From positions 186,001 to 250,000 of the forward strand of contig NZ_SNYO01000002.1 in NCBI RefSeq assembly GCF_004363095.1: a stretch of DNA of 64,000 nt, written 5' to 3'. Positions 56,367 to 64,000 of the stretch are shown in pieces. This DNA comes from Actinomycetospora succinea (GTDB lineage Bacteria > Actinomycetota > Actinomycetes > Mycobacteriales > Pseudonocardiaceae). The translations under genes were made by a program, and so were the position numbers. The notes under the pieces were generated by a model. The model was not told the DNA's origin and made no database searches. It was given only the letters and a program-made list of their open reading frames with translations. Position 1 is the first letter of the stretch. Every line of letters begins with the position of its first letter.

Positions 56367-58441
56367 CCGCCGTCCTGGAACGTCCACAGACCACCGGCCG
56401 CCCCGTCGGGGCCGGGACCTTCCGGCCCGCGCTGCTGCTGGAGTCGCTCCCGACGGCGCTGCGCAAGCTCGACCCACGCCACCAGGTGCGCAACCCCGTG
56501 ATGTTCGTGGTGTGGGTCGGGTCGGTCGTCGTCACCGTCGCGGCGATCGTCGACCCGAGCGTGTTCGCGTGGTCGATCGCGGTGTGGCTGTGGTTCACCG
56601 TGCTGTTCGCGAACCTCGCCGAGGCGGTCGCCGAGGGTCGGGGCCGGGCGCAGGCGGATGCGCTGCGGGCGACGCGGACGGACACGGTGGCGCGGCTCGA
56701 GGACGGGCGCGAGGTGGCCGCGACCGAGCTGACCCTTGGCGACCGCGTCGTCGTCGAGGCCGGGCAGACGATCCCGGGCGACGGCGAGATCGTCGAGGGC
56801 ATCGCGACCGTCGACGAATCGGCGATCACCGGCGAGTCGGCGCCGGTCGTGCGCGAGTCCGGTGGGGACCTGTCGTCGGTCACCGGCGGCACGACCGTGC
56901 TCTCCGACCGCATCGTCGTCCGGATCACCGCGCGGCCCGGCGACTCGTTCGTCGACCGGATGATCGCGCTGGTCGAGGGCGCGCAGCGACAGAAGACGCC
57001 GAACGAGATCGCGCTGACGATCCTGCTCTCGGCGCTGACGATCGTGTTCCTGCTGGCCGTGGTCACGCTGCAGCCGATGGCGACGTACTCGGGCGGCCCG
57101 CAGTCGCTCGTCGTGCTCGTCGCCCTGCTGGTGTGCCTGATCCCGACGACGATCGGCGCGCTGCTCTCGGCGATCGGGATCGCCGGGATGGACCGGCTGG
57201 TACAACGCAACGTGCTCGCCACGTCGGGGCGCGCGGTGGAGGCCGCCGGCGACGTGTCGACGCTGCTGCTCGACAAGACCGGGACGATCACCTACGGCAA
57301 CCGGCGCGCGACGTCGTTGCACCCCCTGCCCGGGGTGGAGGTGGCCGAGCTGGCGGCGGCCGCACGCCTCGCGAGCCTCGCCGACACGACACCGGAGGGG
57401 CGGTCGATCGTCGAGCTCTGCGCGTCGGCCCACGGGCTGGCGCCCGAGGCGACGGCTGCCGAGGCCGCGGCCGCGTTCGTGCCGTTCAGCGCGACCACCC
57501 GCATGTCCGGGGTGGACGTCGACGGTCGCGAGGTCCGCAAGGGCGCGACGTCGGCGGTGATCGCGTGGCTCGGGGACGACACCGACCGCGCCCGGCTCGA
57601 GGCGATCAGCACCGAGATCGCGGAACGCGGCGGCACCCCGCTGGTGGTGGCCTCCGGCCACGTGAGTGATCTGGGTCGTCATGACGACCCAGATCACTCA
57701 CGTGCCTACGGCATCGTCGAGCTCTCGGACGTCGTGAAGCCCGGGATCGCGGAGCGGTTCGGCGAGCTGCGGGCCATGGGCATCCGCACCGTCATGATCA
57801 CCGGGGACAACCCGGTGACCGCGCGGGCGATCGCCGCCGCGTCCGGGGTCGACGACGTCCTCGCCGAGGCGACGCCCGAGGACAAGCTCGCGCTCATCCG
57901 CCGCGAGCAGGCCGGCGGGCGCATGGTCGCGATGACCGGCGACGGCACCAACGACGCGCCCGCCCTGGCGCAGGCCGACGTCGGCGTCGCGATGAGCTCG
58001 GGGACGGCGGCGGCCAAGGAGGCCGGCAACATGGTCGACCTCGACTCCGACCCCACCAAGCTCATCGGGGTCGTCGAGGTCGGCAAGCAGATGCTGATCA
58101 CCCGCGGCGCGCTGACCACGTTCTCGCTGGCCAACGACCTCGCCAAGTACTTCGCGATCCTGCCCGCGATGTTCCTGGCGATCTTCCCGCAGCTCGGGGC
58201 GCTGAACGTCATGCGCCTGGCGACGCCGGAGTCGGCGATCCTCTCCGCGGTCGTCTTCAACGCCCTGGTCATCGTCGTGCTGATACCGCTGGCGCTGCGC
58301 GGTGTGCGCTTCCGGCCGTCGAGCTCCGACCGGCTGCTGCGCCGCAACCTGCTCGTCTACGGGCTCGGCGGCGTCGCCGTCCCGTTCCTCGGCATCTTCC
58401 TCATCGACCTCGTCGTCCGGCTCGTGCCGGGGATCGGCTGA
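56363..58441 (+). CDS. kdpB: KdpB P-type ATPase subunit carrying an in-frame palindromic insert
   Basis: This 692-residue catalytic subunit has [17 protein letters not shown] (A-domain), [12 protein letters not shown] with the phosphorylated Asp, [19 protein letters not shown] and [21 protein letters not shown]. Between [10 protein letters not shown] and [13 protein letters not shown], normal KdpB proteins have only a few residues, but here ~16 extra residues ([16 protein letters not shown]) are coded by a perfect 46-bp palindrome (57659-57704). The frame stays open, so the pump may still work. It overlaps kdpA. Confidence 0.92.
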   Translation: MTAVLERPQTTGRPVGAGTFRPALLLESLPTALRKLDPRHQVRNPVMFVVWVGSVVVTVAAIVDPSVFAWSIAVWLWFTVLFANLAEAVAEGRGRAQADALRATRTDTVARLEDGREVAATELTLGDRVVVEAGQTIPGDGEIVEGIATVDESAITGESAPVVRESGGDLSSVTGGTTVLSDRIVVRITARPGDSFVDRMIALVEGAQRQKTPNEIALTILLSALTIVFLLAVVTLQPMATYSGGPQSLVVLVALLVCLIPTTIGALLSAIGIAGMDRLVQRNVLATSGRAVEAAGDVSTLLLDKTGTITYGNRRATSLHPLPGVEVAELAAAARLASLADTTPEGRSIVELCASAHGLAPEATAAEAAAAFVPFSATTRMSGVDVDGREVRKGATSAVIAWLGDDTDRARLEAISTEIAERGGTPLVVASGHVSDLGRHDDPDHSRAYGIVELSDVVKPGIAERFGELRAMGIRTVMITGDNPVTARAIAAASGVDDVLAEATPEDKLALIRREQAGGRMVAMTGDGTNDAPALAQADVGVAMSSGTAAAKEAGNMVDLDSDPTKLIGVVEVGKQMLITRGALTTFSLANDLAKYFAILPAMFLAIFPQLGALNVMRLATPESAILSAVVFNALVIVVLIPLALRGVRFRPSSSDRLLRRNLLVYGLGGVAVPFLGIFLIDLVVRLVPGIG
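57659..57704. repeat. Perfect 46-bp palindrome inserted in kdpB
   Basis: CACGTGAGTGATCTGGGTCG then TCATGACGACCC... reads the same on both strands: arms 57659-57681 and 57682-57704 with no loop. The CGTGAGTG ends resemble the hairpin at 33748-33787. It is inside the coding sequence and in frame, apparently a mobile palindromic unit rather than a conserved protein element. Confidence 0.85.
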
Positions 58442-58443
58442 CC

Positions 58444-59040
58444 ATGACCACGCTCCTCGAGCCGGAGAAGACGAACGCGGTGACCGGCGGGCAGGTCCGC
58501 CGCCAGCTCGCCGCCGCCGTCCGGGTCCTGCTCGCCCTCACCCTGCTCCTCGGCGTCGTCTACCCCGCCGCGATCTGGGGCGTCTCGCGCCTCCCGGGCC
58601 TGCACGCGAACGCCGAGGGATCGCCGGCGCTCATCGGCGTCGACCCCGTGCCGGCGGACCCCGCCGCCGACCCCTGGTTCCACACGCGCCCCTCGGCGGC
58701 GGCCGGCCCGGCCGTCTCGGGCGGCTCGAACCTCGGCCCCTCCTCGGCGGACCTCGCCGCCGCCGTGGAGGAACGCCGCGCCGCGATCGCCGCGCGCGAC
58801 GGCGTCGACCCGGCGACCGTCCCGCCGGACGCCCTCACCGCCTCGGCGTCCGGGCTCGACCCCGACATCTCCCCCGCCTACGCCGCGCAGCAGGTCCCCC
58901 GCGTCGCCCGGTTCACCGGCCTCCCCGAGGACCGCGTGCGCGCGCTCGTCGCCGACGCCACGCACGGGCGCACCCTCGGCGTGCTGGGTGAGCCGCGCGT
59001 GAACGTGCCGGAGCTCAACGCCTCGCTCGGTGCAGGATGA
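58444..59040 (+). CDS. kdpC: KdpC subunit of the potassium ATPase
   Basis: A 198-residue protein with one N-terminal helix (VLLALTLLLGVVYPAAIWGVS) and an external domain with PWFHTRPSAA, SGGSNLGPSS, DALTASASGLDPDISPAYAAQQVPRVA (cited as TASASGLDPDISP). These match KdpC. It begins 2 bases after the kdpB stop and is followed by kdpD, whose GTG starts 4 bases after its stop. Confidence 0.93.
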   Translation: MTTLLEPEKTNAVTGGQVRRQLAAAVRVLLALTLLLGVVYPAAIWGVSRLPGLHANAEGSPALIGVDPVPADPAADPWFHTRPSAAAGPAVSGGSNLGPSSADLAAAVEERRAAIAARDGVDPATVPPDALTASASGLDPDISPAYAAQQVPRVARFTGLPEDRVRALVADATHGRTLGVLGEPRVNVPELNASLGAG

Positions 59041-59044
59041 GGAG

Positions 59045-61543
59045 GTGACCGAGGGACGGGGTGAGCTGCGCATCCACCTCGGCGCGGCCCCGGGGGTCGG
59101 CAAGACCTACGCCGCGCTGAACGAGGCCCGCCGCCGCCTCGACCGGGGCACCGACGTCGTCGTCGGGCTCGTCGAGACCCACGGGCGCGCCCGCACCGCC
59201 GCGCTGCTCGAGGGACTCGAGGTGCTGCCGCGTCTCGTCCTGCACCACCGCGACACCGAGCTCACCGAGCTCGACGTCGACGCCGTCCTCGCCCGCGCCC
59301 CCGAGGTGTGCGTGGTCGACGAGCTCGCGCACTCCTGCGCGCCGGGCTCGCGGCACGCCAAGCGCTGGGAGGACGTCGAGGAGCTGCTCGCCGCCGGCAT
59401 CGACGTGATCTCGACGGTCAATGTCCAGCACCTCGAGTCCCTCGGCGACGTCGTCGAGCGCATCACCGGCGTGCGCCAGCGCGAGACGATCCCGGACGCC
59501 GTGGTGCGCGCGGCCGACCAGATCGAGCTCGTCGACATCACGCCCGAGGCGCTGCGCCGGCGCATGGCGCACGGCAACATCTACGCGCCCGAGAAGATCA
59601 ACGCCTCGCTCGCCCACTACTTCCGCACCGGCAACCTCATCGCGCTGCGCGAGCTCGCGCTGCTGTGGGTCGCCGACCAGGTCGACGTCGCCCTGCAGCG
59701 CCACCGCCACGACGAGGGCACGAACGAGGTCTGGGAGGCCCGCGAGCGGGTGGTCGTCGCGGTCACCGGCGGCCCCGAGAGCGCGACGGTCCTGCGCCGG
59801 GCGGCGCGGATCGCCCGCCGCGCGGGGTCGGCGGACCTGCTCTGCGTCCACGTGCTGCGCGGGGACGGGCTGGTCGGCGGCGGCGCGGGGGTCGGGCTGC
59901 GCCGGCTCGCCGAGGACGTCGGCGCCTCGTTCCACACGGTGGTCGGTGACGACGTCCCGGCCGCCCTGCTCGACTTCGCCCGCGCCGCCAACGCGACGCA
60001 GCTGGTGCTCGGCACCTCACGGCGCTCGCGGTGGGCGCGCGCGGTCGACCCCGGGATCGGCGCCCGCACGATCGCCGCGTCCGGGAGCATCGACGTCCAC
60101 CTGGTCACGCACGCCGAAGCCGGTCCCGCGCCGCGGCGACGGTGGTCGGTGCCGGCACGACGTCACGCCTTCGGCTGGCCCGCCGCGGTCCTGCTCCCGG
60201 TGCTCGCGACCGTCATCGGCGTCGTGCTGCGCGAGTCGGTCGACCTGTCCACCGACGTCGTGCTGTTCTTCCTCGCCACGGTCGTCACGGCGATGATCGG
60301 CGGCCTGGCGCCGGCGCTGGTCGCGGCGCTGGGCGGCGGCGTGCTGCTCAACGTCTTCCTGACCCCGCCGCTGTACACGCTGTCGATCTCCCAGCCGGAG
60401 AACGCGTTCGCGATCGGGGCGATGGTGGTCGTCGCGCTGCTCGTCGCCGCCGTCGTCGACCGCGCCGACCGCCGCGCGGCGCAGGCCACGACGGCGCGCG
60501 CCGAGGCGACGCTGCTGACGTCGTTCGCGCGGGTCGTGCTGTCGCGGTCGGACCCGCTGCCCAAGCTGCTCGAGCGGGTGCGGGAGGCGTTCGGGCTGGC
60601 GGCCGTGGCGCTCATGGAGCGGGACAGGACCGAGTGGGAGGTCACCGCCTGCACGGGCGAGGCGCCCTGCCGCAAGCCGTCCGAGGCCGACGTGGACGTC
60701 GAGATCGACGAGGGCGTGCACCTCGTCGGCACCGGCCGCACGCTGACCGCGCCGGAGAGCGCGCTGTTCGCGACGGTCAGCGGGCAGGCGCTGCTCGCCC
60801 TGCGCAACCGGCGGATGGCGGCCGAGGCCACCGACGCGCAGCGCCGCGCCGACGCCGCGGGCCTGCGGACCGCGCTGCTCTCGGCGGTCGGGCACGACCT
60901 GCGCACCCCGCTGACCGCGATCAAGGCCGCCGCGGGCAGCCTGCGCGACCCCGCGCTGCCGATGTCCGCGACGGACCGGGCCGAGCTGCTCGCCACCGTC
61001 GAGGAGTCCGCCGACCGCCTCACCGGGCTCGTCGACAACCTCCTGGACTCCTCGCGCCTCGCCGCCGGCGGCGTCACGCCGGTGAGCGCCCCGATCGGTC
61101 TGGACGAGGTGGTCGCCGCGGCGCTGGCGGGCGGGCACGTCGACGTCGACCGGGTGGCCGTCGAGGTCGCGGAGGACCTGCCCGACGTCCTCGCCGACGC
61201 GGGGCTCGCCGAGCGGGTCGTCGCCAACCTCGTCGACAACGCGCTGCGCCACGGGGGCGACGGGTCGGTGGCGGTCCGCGCGAGTGCCTACGCCGACCGT
61301 GTCGAACTGCGCGTCGTCGACGCCGGGCCGGGCGTGCCCCGCAAGGCGCGCGACCGCCTGTTCGCCCCGTTCCAGCAGCTCGGCGACCGGCGCGCGGCCA
61401 CCGGCGTCGGGCTCGGCCTGCACGTGGCCCGCGGGTTCACCGAGGCGATGGGCGGCACCCTCGACGCCGAGGACACCCCGGGCGGCGGGCTGACGATGGT
61501 GCTGGCGCTGCCGGCGGCGCCCCGAGCGGCGGTGATCGTGTGA
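59045..61543 (+). CDS. kdpD: KdpD sensor histidine kinase
   Basis: An 832-residue membrane kinase. It has a KdpD N-terminal domain with Walker A GAAPGVGKT (13-21), VGLVETHGR and a universal-stress-protein-like domain, four helices around PAAVLLPVLATVIG and LAPALVAALGGGVLLNVF, a GAF-like region, HisKA with H617 in VGHDLRTPLTAIK, and HATPase with NLVDNALRHG and GVGLGLHVARGF. It senses turgor or K+ and phosphorylates KdpE. GTG 59045 is preferred; GTG 59030 is an alternative. It overlaps kdpE by GTGA. Confidence 0.93.
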   Translation: MTEGRGELRIHLGAAPGVGKTYAALNEARRRLDRGTDVVVGLVETHGRARTAALLEGLEVLPRLVLHHRDTELTELDVDAVLARAPEVCVVDELAHSCAPGSRHAKRWEDVEELLAAGIDVISTVNVQHLESLGDVVERITGVRQRETIPDAVVRAADQIELVDITPEALRRRMAHGNIYAPEKINASLAHYFRTGNLIALRELALLWVADQVDVALQRHRHDEGTNEVWEARERVVVAVTGGPESATVLRRAARIARRAGSADLLCVHVLRGDGLVGGGAGVGLRRLAEDVGASFHTVVGDDVPAALLDFARAANATQLVLGTSRRSRWARAVDPGIGARTIAASGSIDVHLVTHAEAGPAPRRRWSVPARRHAFGWPAAVLLPVLATVIGVVLRESVDLSTDVVLFFLATVVTAMIGGLAPALVAALGGGVLLNVFLTPPLYTLSISQPENAFAIGAMVVVALLVAAVVDRADRRAAQATTARAEATLLTSFARVVLSRSDPLPKLLERVREAFGLAAVALMERDRTEWEVTACTGEAPCRKPSEADVDVEIDEGVHLVGTGRTLTAPESALFATVSGQALLALRNRRMAAEATDAQRRADAAGLRTALLSAVGHDLRTPLTAIKAAAGSLRDPALPMSATDRAELLATVEESADRLTGLVDNLLDSSRLAAGGVTPVSAPIGLDEVVAAALAGGHVDVDRVAVEVAEDLPDVLADAGLAERVVANLVDNALRHGGDGSVAVRASAYADRVELRVVDAGPGVPRKARDRLFAPFQQLGDRRAATGVGLGLHVARGFTEAMGGTLDAEDTPGGGLTMVLALPAAPRAAVIV

Positions 61544-62223
61544 GCCGCGTCCTCGTCGTCGACGACGACCCCCACCTGCGGCGCACGCTGCGCATCAACC
61601 TCACCGCGCACGGCCACCACGTCGTGCTCGCCGCCGACGGGTCCGCGGCCCTGCGCGCGGCGGCCGAGCACCCGCCGCCCGACGTCGTGATCCTCGACCT
61701 CGGGCTGCCCGACATGCCCGGCCTCGAGGTCCTCGAGGGCCTGCGGGGCTGGAGCGCGGTGCCGGTGATCGTGCTCTCGGCGCGCACCGACTCCGCCGAC
61801 AAGATCGCCGCCCTCGACGCGGGCGCCGACGACTACGTCACCAAGCCCTTCGGGGTCCCCGAGCTGCTCGCCCGGCTGCGGGCCGCCGTGCGCCGGGCCG
61901 CGGTGGTGACGCCGGACGGCGCGCCGGTGGTCGAGACCGCGAGCTTCACGGTCGACCTCGTCGCGAAGAAGGTCGTGCGCGACGGCGCGGAGGTGCACCT
62001 CTCGCCGACGGAGTGGGGCGTGCTCGAGCACCTCGCGCGCCACCCCGGGATGCTCGTCACCCAGCAGCAGATCCTGCGCGAGGTGTGGGGGCCGGCGTAC
62101 GGGACCGAGGGCCACTACCTGCGTGTCTACCTCGGCCACCTGCGACGCAAGCTCGAGCCCGACCCCTCGCGGCCGCGGCACCTGGTCACGGAGGCGGGGC
62201 GGGGGTACCGGTTCGAGGTGTGA
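61540..62223 (+). CDS. kdpE: KdpE response regulator
   Basis: A 227-residue OmpR/PhoB-family regulator. The receiver has acidic D8-D10, phosphorylation site D53 (ILDLGLPD) and a KPFG motif. The winged-helix output domain has LSPTEWGVLEHLARHPGMLV and YLRVYLGHLRRKLEPDPS...GRGYRF. It activates kdpFABC under K+ limitation. The GTG start overlaps kdpD. Its last 38 bases overlap the convergent MFS gene. Confidence 0.93.
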   Translation: MSRVLVVDDDPHLRRTLRINLTAHGHHVVLAADGSAALRAAAEHPPPDVVILDLGLPDMPGLEVLEGLRGWSAVPVIVLSARTDSADKIAALDAGADDYVTKPFGVPELLARLRAAVRRAAVVTPDGAPVVETASFTVDLVAKKVVRDGAEVHLSPTEWGVLEHLARHPGMLVTQQQILREVWGPAYGTEGHYLRVYLGHLRRKLEPDPSRPRHLVTEAGRGYRFEV

Positions 62224-63379
62224 GGATCAGGACGGCCGTGATCACGAGCAGCACGGCGAGCCCCACGAGGACGGCCGTCAACGAGACGATCCCCAGCAGC
62301 AGGCCGACGATCGCCGGGGCCATCACGGCGGCCGTCGCCCCGACCGCGACGACGACCGTCAGCGCCTCGCCGGAGCGTTCCGGCTCGATCTCGGCGGTCC
62401 AGACGGCGAGGACGGCGGCGCCGCCCATGATCCCGGGCGCGTAGATCGCCGCCGCGACGAGCGCCACGATCCCCGAGCCCGCGCCGGTGCCGAGCACGAC
62501 CAGCGACGCCCCGAGGAAGAGCAGGCAGGCGGCCGCGACGCGGACCGTGCCGAAGCGCGCGCACCAGCCGCCGATGCCCAGCCCGACGAGGCCCACGACG
62601 CCGACCAGCGCGTAGAGCGTCGGCGCCCAGCCCGGGGCGAGCGCGGCGCGGCGCAGCATGTCCGCGGCCCACGTGAAGAACGTGGTGACGCCGACGTGGA
62701 ACGCGACCGAGTAGGCCAGCGGCACCCCGAGCCCGCGCAGCGCGATCCGGCCCGCGCGCCCGACCGGTGCCGGCGGCAGGCGCGGCGTCCAGCGCAGGTT
62801 GAGCAGACCCGTCGCCGCGGACGCGAGCCCGATCGCCACCCACACCAGGCGCCAGCCGGGGACGCCGATCGCCCACAGCCCGACGACCCCGGACACGACC
62901 AGGCCCGCGCTGGTCCCGGTGCTGATGATCGCCAGCGCGCGGGGGCGGGCCGGCGCGTCGACGACCACGGCCGCGAGGTCCGAGTACGCCGCCCACACCC
63001 AGCCCGCGGCGCTGCCGGCGAGCACCACGCCGACCGCCAGCACCAGCGGTGACGTCGCTCCGGCGGCCAGCGCCCCGCCGACCAGCCCGCACACGCTCCC
63101 GACCGTCGTCGGCGCCCGCGGGCCGAACCGGCGGCCGATCACCGGCGCGAGGAGCAGCCCGGCGAGGTAGCCGGCGAACGACCCGGACGCGATGAGCCCG
63201 AGGACGGCGTCGTCCAGACCACTGCTCGACAGCGACGGGTCCGCCCGCAGCGACGGCAGCGTGAGCCCGAACGCGTACCGGCCCATGCCGTAGGCGACGC
63301 CCACGACCGCGGCGCCGGCGACGGTGAGGCGGAGGGCCGGGGAGCGCACAGGGGTGATCGTGCGGCACAGCTGGGCCAC
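62186..63379 (-). CDS. MFS transporter (YbfB/YjiJ family)
   Basis: A 397-residue membrane protein with about 12 helices. It starts RLTVAGAAVVGVAYGMGRYAFGLTLPSLRAD, typical of the YbfB/YjiJ MFS group, and has GSFAGYLAGLLLAPVIGRRFGPR as the motif A region. Substrate is unknown. The 3' end overlaps kdpE by 38 bases on the other strand. It is divergent from the small membrane-protein gene. Confidence 0.85.
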   Translation of the reverse strand: MAQLCRTITPVRSPALRLTVAGAAVVGVAYGMGRYAFGLTLPSLRADPSLSSSGLDDAVLGLIASGSFAGYLAGLLLAPVIGRRFGPRAPTTVGSVCGLVGGALAAGATSPLVLAVGVVLAGSAAGWVWAAYSDLAAVVVDAPARPRALAIISTGTSAGLVVSGVVGLWAIGVPGWRLVWVAIGLASAATGLLNLRWTPRLPPAPVGRAGRIALRGLGVPLAYSVAFHVGVTTFFTWAADMLRRAALAPGWAPTLYALVGVVGLVGLGIGGWCARFGTVRVAAACLLFLGASLVVLGTGAGSGIVALVAAAIYAPGIMGGAAVLAVWTAEIEPERSGEALTVVVAVGATAAVMAPAIVGLLLGIVSLTAVLVGLAVLLVITAVLILTPRTGTPAPPP

Positions 63380-63414
63380 AGGTCGACCACACCGAGCGGA
63401 CAGCGCGCCCTCCG

Positions 63415-63654
63415 ATGCTCGACGTCATGACCGCAGCCGAACCCACCACCTCGTTCACCGCCCCCGGGCCCGTCACGAAGGCCGCGCGCACCGTGTCGGC
63501 GAAGATCGCCGCGCTGATCGGCGTCGTCGCGTTCCTCGTCGGCCTGGGCGTCTCGATGCTCGTGGGCCCGCTCGGCGGCCCGCCGGACGGCGCCGCGGGC
63601 GGTCCCGGCGGCACGCCGCCCGGCGCCTCGACGAGCCAGAGCACGGGGACCTGA
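63415..63654 (+). CDS. Small single-pass membrane protein
   Basis: A 79-residue protein with one helix (IAALIGVVAFLVGLGVSMLVG, about 31-51) and a Gly/Pro/Ser-rich tail (GGPPDGAAGGPGGTPPGAS). The start is unsure: ATG 63415 or ATG 63427 (MTAAEPTT); neither has a clear ribosome site. I recognise no family. A strong hairpin follows the stop. Confidence 0.55.
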   Translation: MLDVMTAAEPTTSFTAPGPVTKAARTVSAKIAALIGVVAFLVGLGVSMLVGPLGGPPDGAAGGPGGTPPGASTSQSTGT

Positions 63655-63658
63655 CGAC

Positions 63659-63701
63659 TACTGGCTGGTATCTCTCGCCCAGCGAGAGATACCAGCCAGT
63701 A
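63659..63701. terminator. Perfect 20-bp hairpin after the small membrane-protein gene
   Basis: TACTGGCTGGTATCTCTCGC pairs with its exact complement around a CCA loop (63679-63681). The AT content is higher than in neighbouring DNA. It ends 4 bases after the stop of the upstream gene and may act as terminator or be a mobile palindromic unit. Confidence 0.65.
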
Positions 63702-63787
63702 ACCCGTTCGGGGGCGCGCCCGGGAACTCGCGCGCGGGCCGGTCCGTTGTCGCGGTTGACCGGTTCGACCACCCCGACGAGGAGACC

Positions 63788-63844
63788 ATGAGACGCCGCC
63801 GCCGGCGACGACATCGACGGACCGCCACGGGTGCCCGCCCGTGA
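63788..63844 (+). CDS. 18-residue poly-arginine mini-ORF coupled to a transporter gene
   Basis: It encodes MRRRRRRRHRRTATGARP, with GAGGAG just before the ATG. Its TGA overlaps the GTG of the CorC/HlyC-type gene (GTGA). The nine arginines of the first eleven residues make it look like a leader peptide whose translation could gate the transporter gene. It may also be chance in GC-rich DNA. Confidence 0.45.
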   Translation: MRRRRRRRHRRTATGARP

Positions 63845-64000
63845 CCGAAATCCTGCTGCTCCTCGTGGCGGCGCTGCTCGTCCTCGCGTGCGGGGTGTTC
63901 GTCGCCGCCGAGTTCGCGTTCGTCGGCGTCGACCGCGCGACCGTCGAGCGCGAGGCCGAGCACGACCGCCGCTCCCGGGGCGTCCTGTCCGCCCTGCGCT
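63841..64000 (+). CDS. CorC/HlyC-type (CNNM domain) transporter, N-terminal part only
   Basis: The gene runs off the right edge. The visible 53 residues start with an N-terminal helix (ILLLLVAALLVLACGVFVAAEFAFVGVDRATVE) containing the FVAAEFAFV signature of the CNNM/DUF21 domain. Members are linked to Mg2+ and Co2+ efflux. The GTG start lies in the stop of the poly-arginine mini-ORF. Confidence 0.8.
   Translation, partial: MTEILLLLVAALLVLACGVFVAAEFAFVGVDRATVEREAEHDRRSRGVLSALR

Noticed and set aside
57659..57704. Frameshifted or broken kdpB
   Set aside because: The frame continues through the palindrome, and all downstream KdpB motifs are intact.
1..64000. tRNA or rRNA genes, CRISPR arrays, prophage or insertion sequences with transposase
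   Set aside because: I saw no cloverleaf, no regularly spaced direct repeats of 25-40 bases and no transposase or integrase; the short palindromic repeats are non-autonomous.

Overview
The window is about 64 kb of very GC-rich DNA, densely packed with genes whose codons nearly all end in G or C. Many starts are GTG and many neighbouring genes share a GTGA or ATGA stop/start overlap. A mycothiol-dependent nitroreductase (Rv2466c type), a SigC-like sigma factor, a class F sortase and many apparently leaderless genes point to an actinobacterium. Pseudonocardiaceae (Pseudonocardia or Actinomycetospora-like) is my best guess, and that is an inference. I see no rRNA, tRNA, CRISPR array, prophage or transposase gene.

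Layout. 1-1655: end of a selenium-binding-protein-family gene, a mycothiol nitroreductase and a small membrane protein. 1910-9047: a catabolic cluster with two extradiol dioxygenases, an FAH-family hydrolase, an SDR, a zinc alcohol dehydrogenase, a class II aldolase homologue without its metal ligands, two small cyclase/SRPBCC-like proteins and a GntR/FCD regulator. Its promoters share a TGYAYNCA-like site. 9168-11139: a DHFR-like reductase and an AlaT-type aminotransferase, followed by a patch of dispersed palindromic repeats. 11398-12797: a FetAB-like ABC exporter.

12873-18996: a compact mycosporine-like amino acid (MAA, microbial sunscreen) operon with mysA, mysB, mysC and mysD homologues. 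Three extra parts accompany it: a 57-residue peptide gene, a HAD-fold protein that has lost its catalytic aspartates, and a TauD-family iron/2-oxoglutarate oxygenase placed between mysB and mysC. This is the most interesting system in the window.

19010-22184: PepSY membrane protein, anti-sigma protein with a cysteine-rich tail, DUF5134 protein and SigC. 22226-27613: an S9 peptidase and an opine/peptide-type ABC importer (two permeases and a lipoprotein) without its own ATPase genes. 27713-31173: superoxide dismutase, glyoxalase-fold protein, acyl-CoA dehydrogenase, Csp-like copper protein and a DtxR-family regulator. 31242-34866: FeoA, a FeoB split into two genes, and the CbtA/CbtB cobalt transporter. 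35114-41255: a second, paralogous ABC importer with two ATPases, an MFS protein, a lipoprotein and a fused double permease. A copy of the dispersed repeat sits between the last two genes.

41252-45706: a MarR-controlled MFS efflux gene, an NmrA-like protein and small genes of unclear role. 45703-47924: cobF (cobalamin biosynthesis) and a metal-resistance-like membrane protein. 48158-49797: an HTTM protein and its partner. 49923-51382: a Ser/Thr-repeat secreted protein and a class F sortase. 51404-54015: metE under a cobalamin riboswitch. 54578-62223: the complete kdpFABCDE potassium system with an extra mini-ORF before kdpF and a perfect 46-bp palindrome inside kdpB. 62186-64000: MFS protein, small membrane protein, a poly-arginine mini-ORF and the start of a CorC/HlyC-type transporter.

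Common themes are metal handling (iron, cobalt/B12, copper, possibly nickel or metallophore), aromatic or ring-cleavage catabolism, UV-protectant synthesis and potassium homeostasis.
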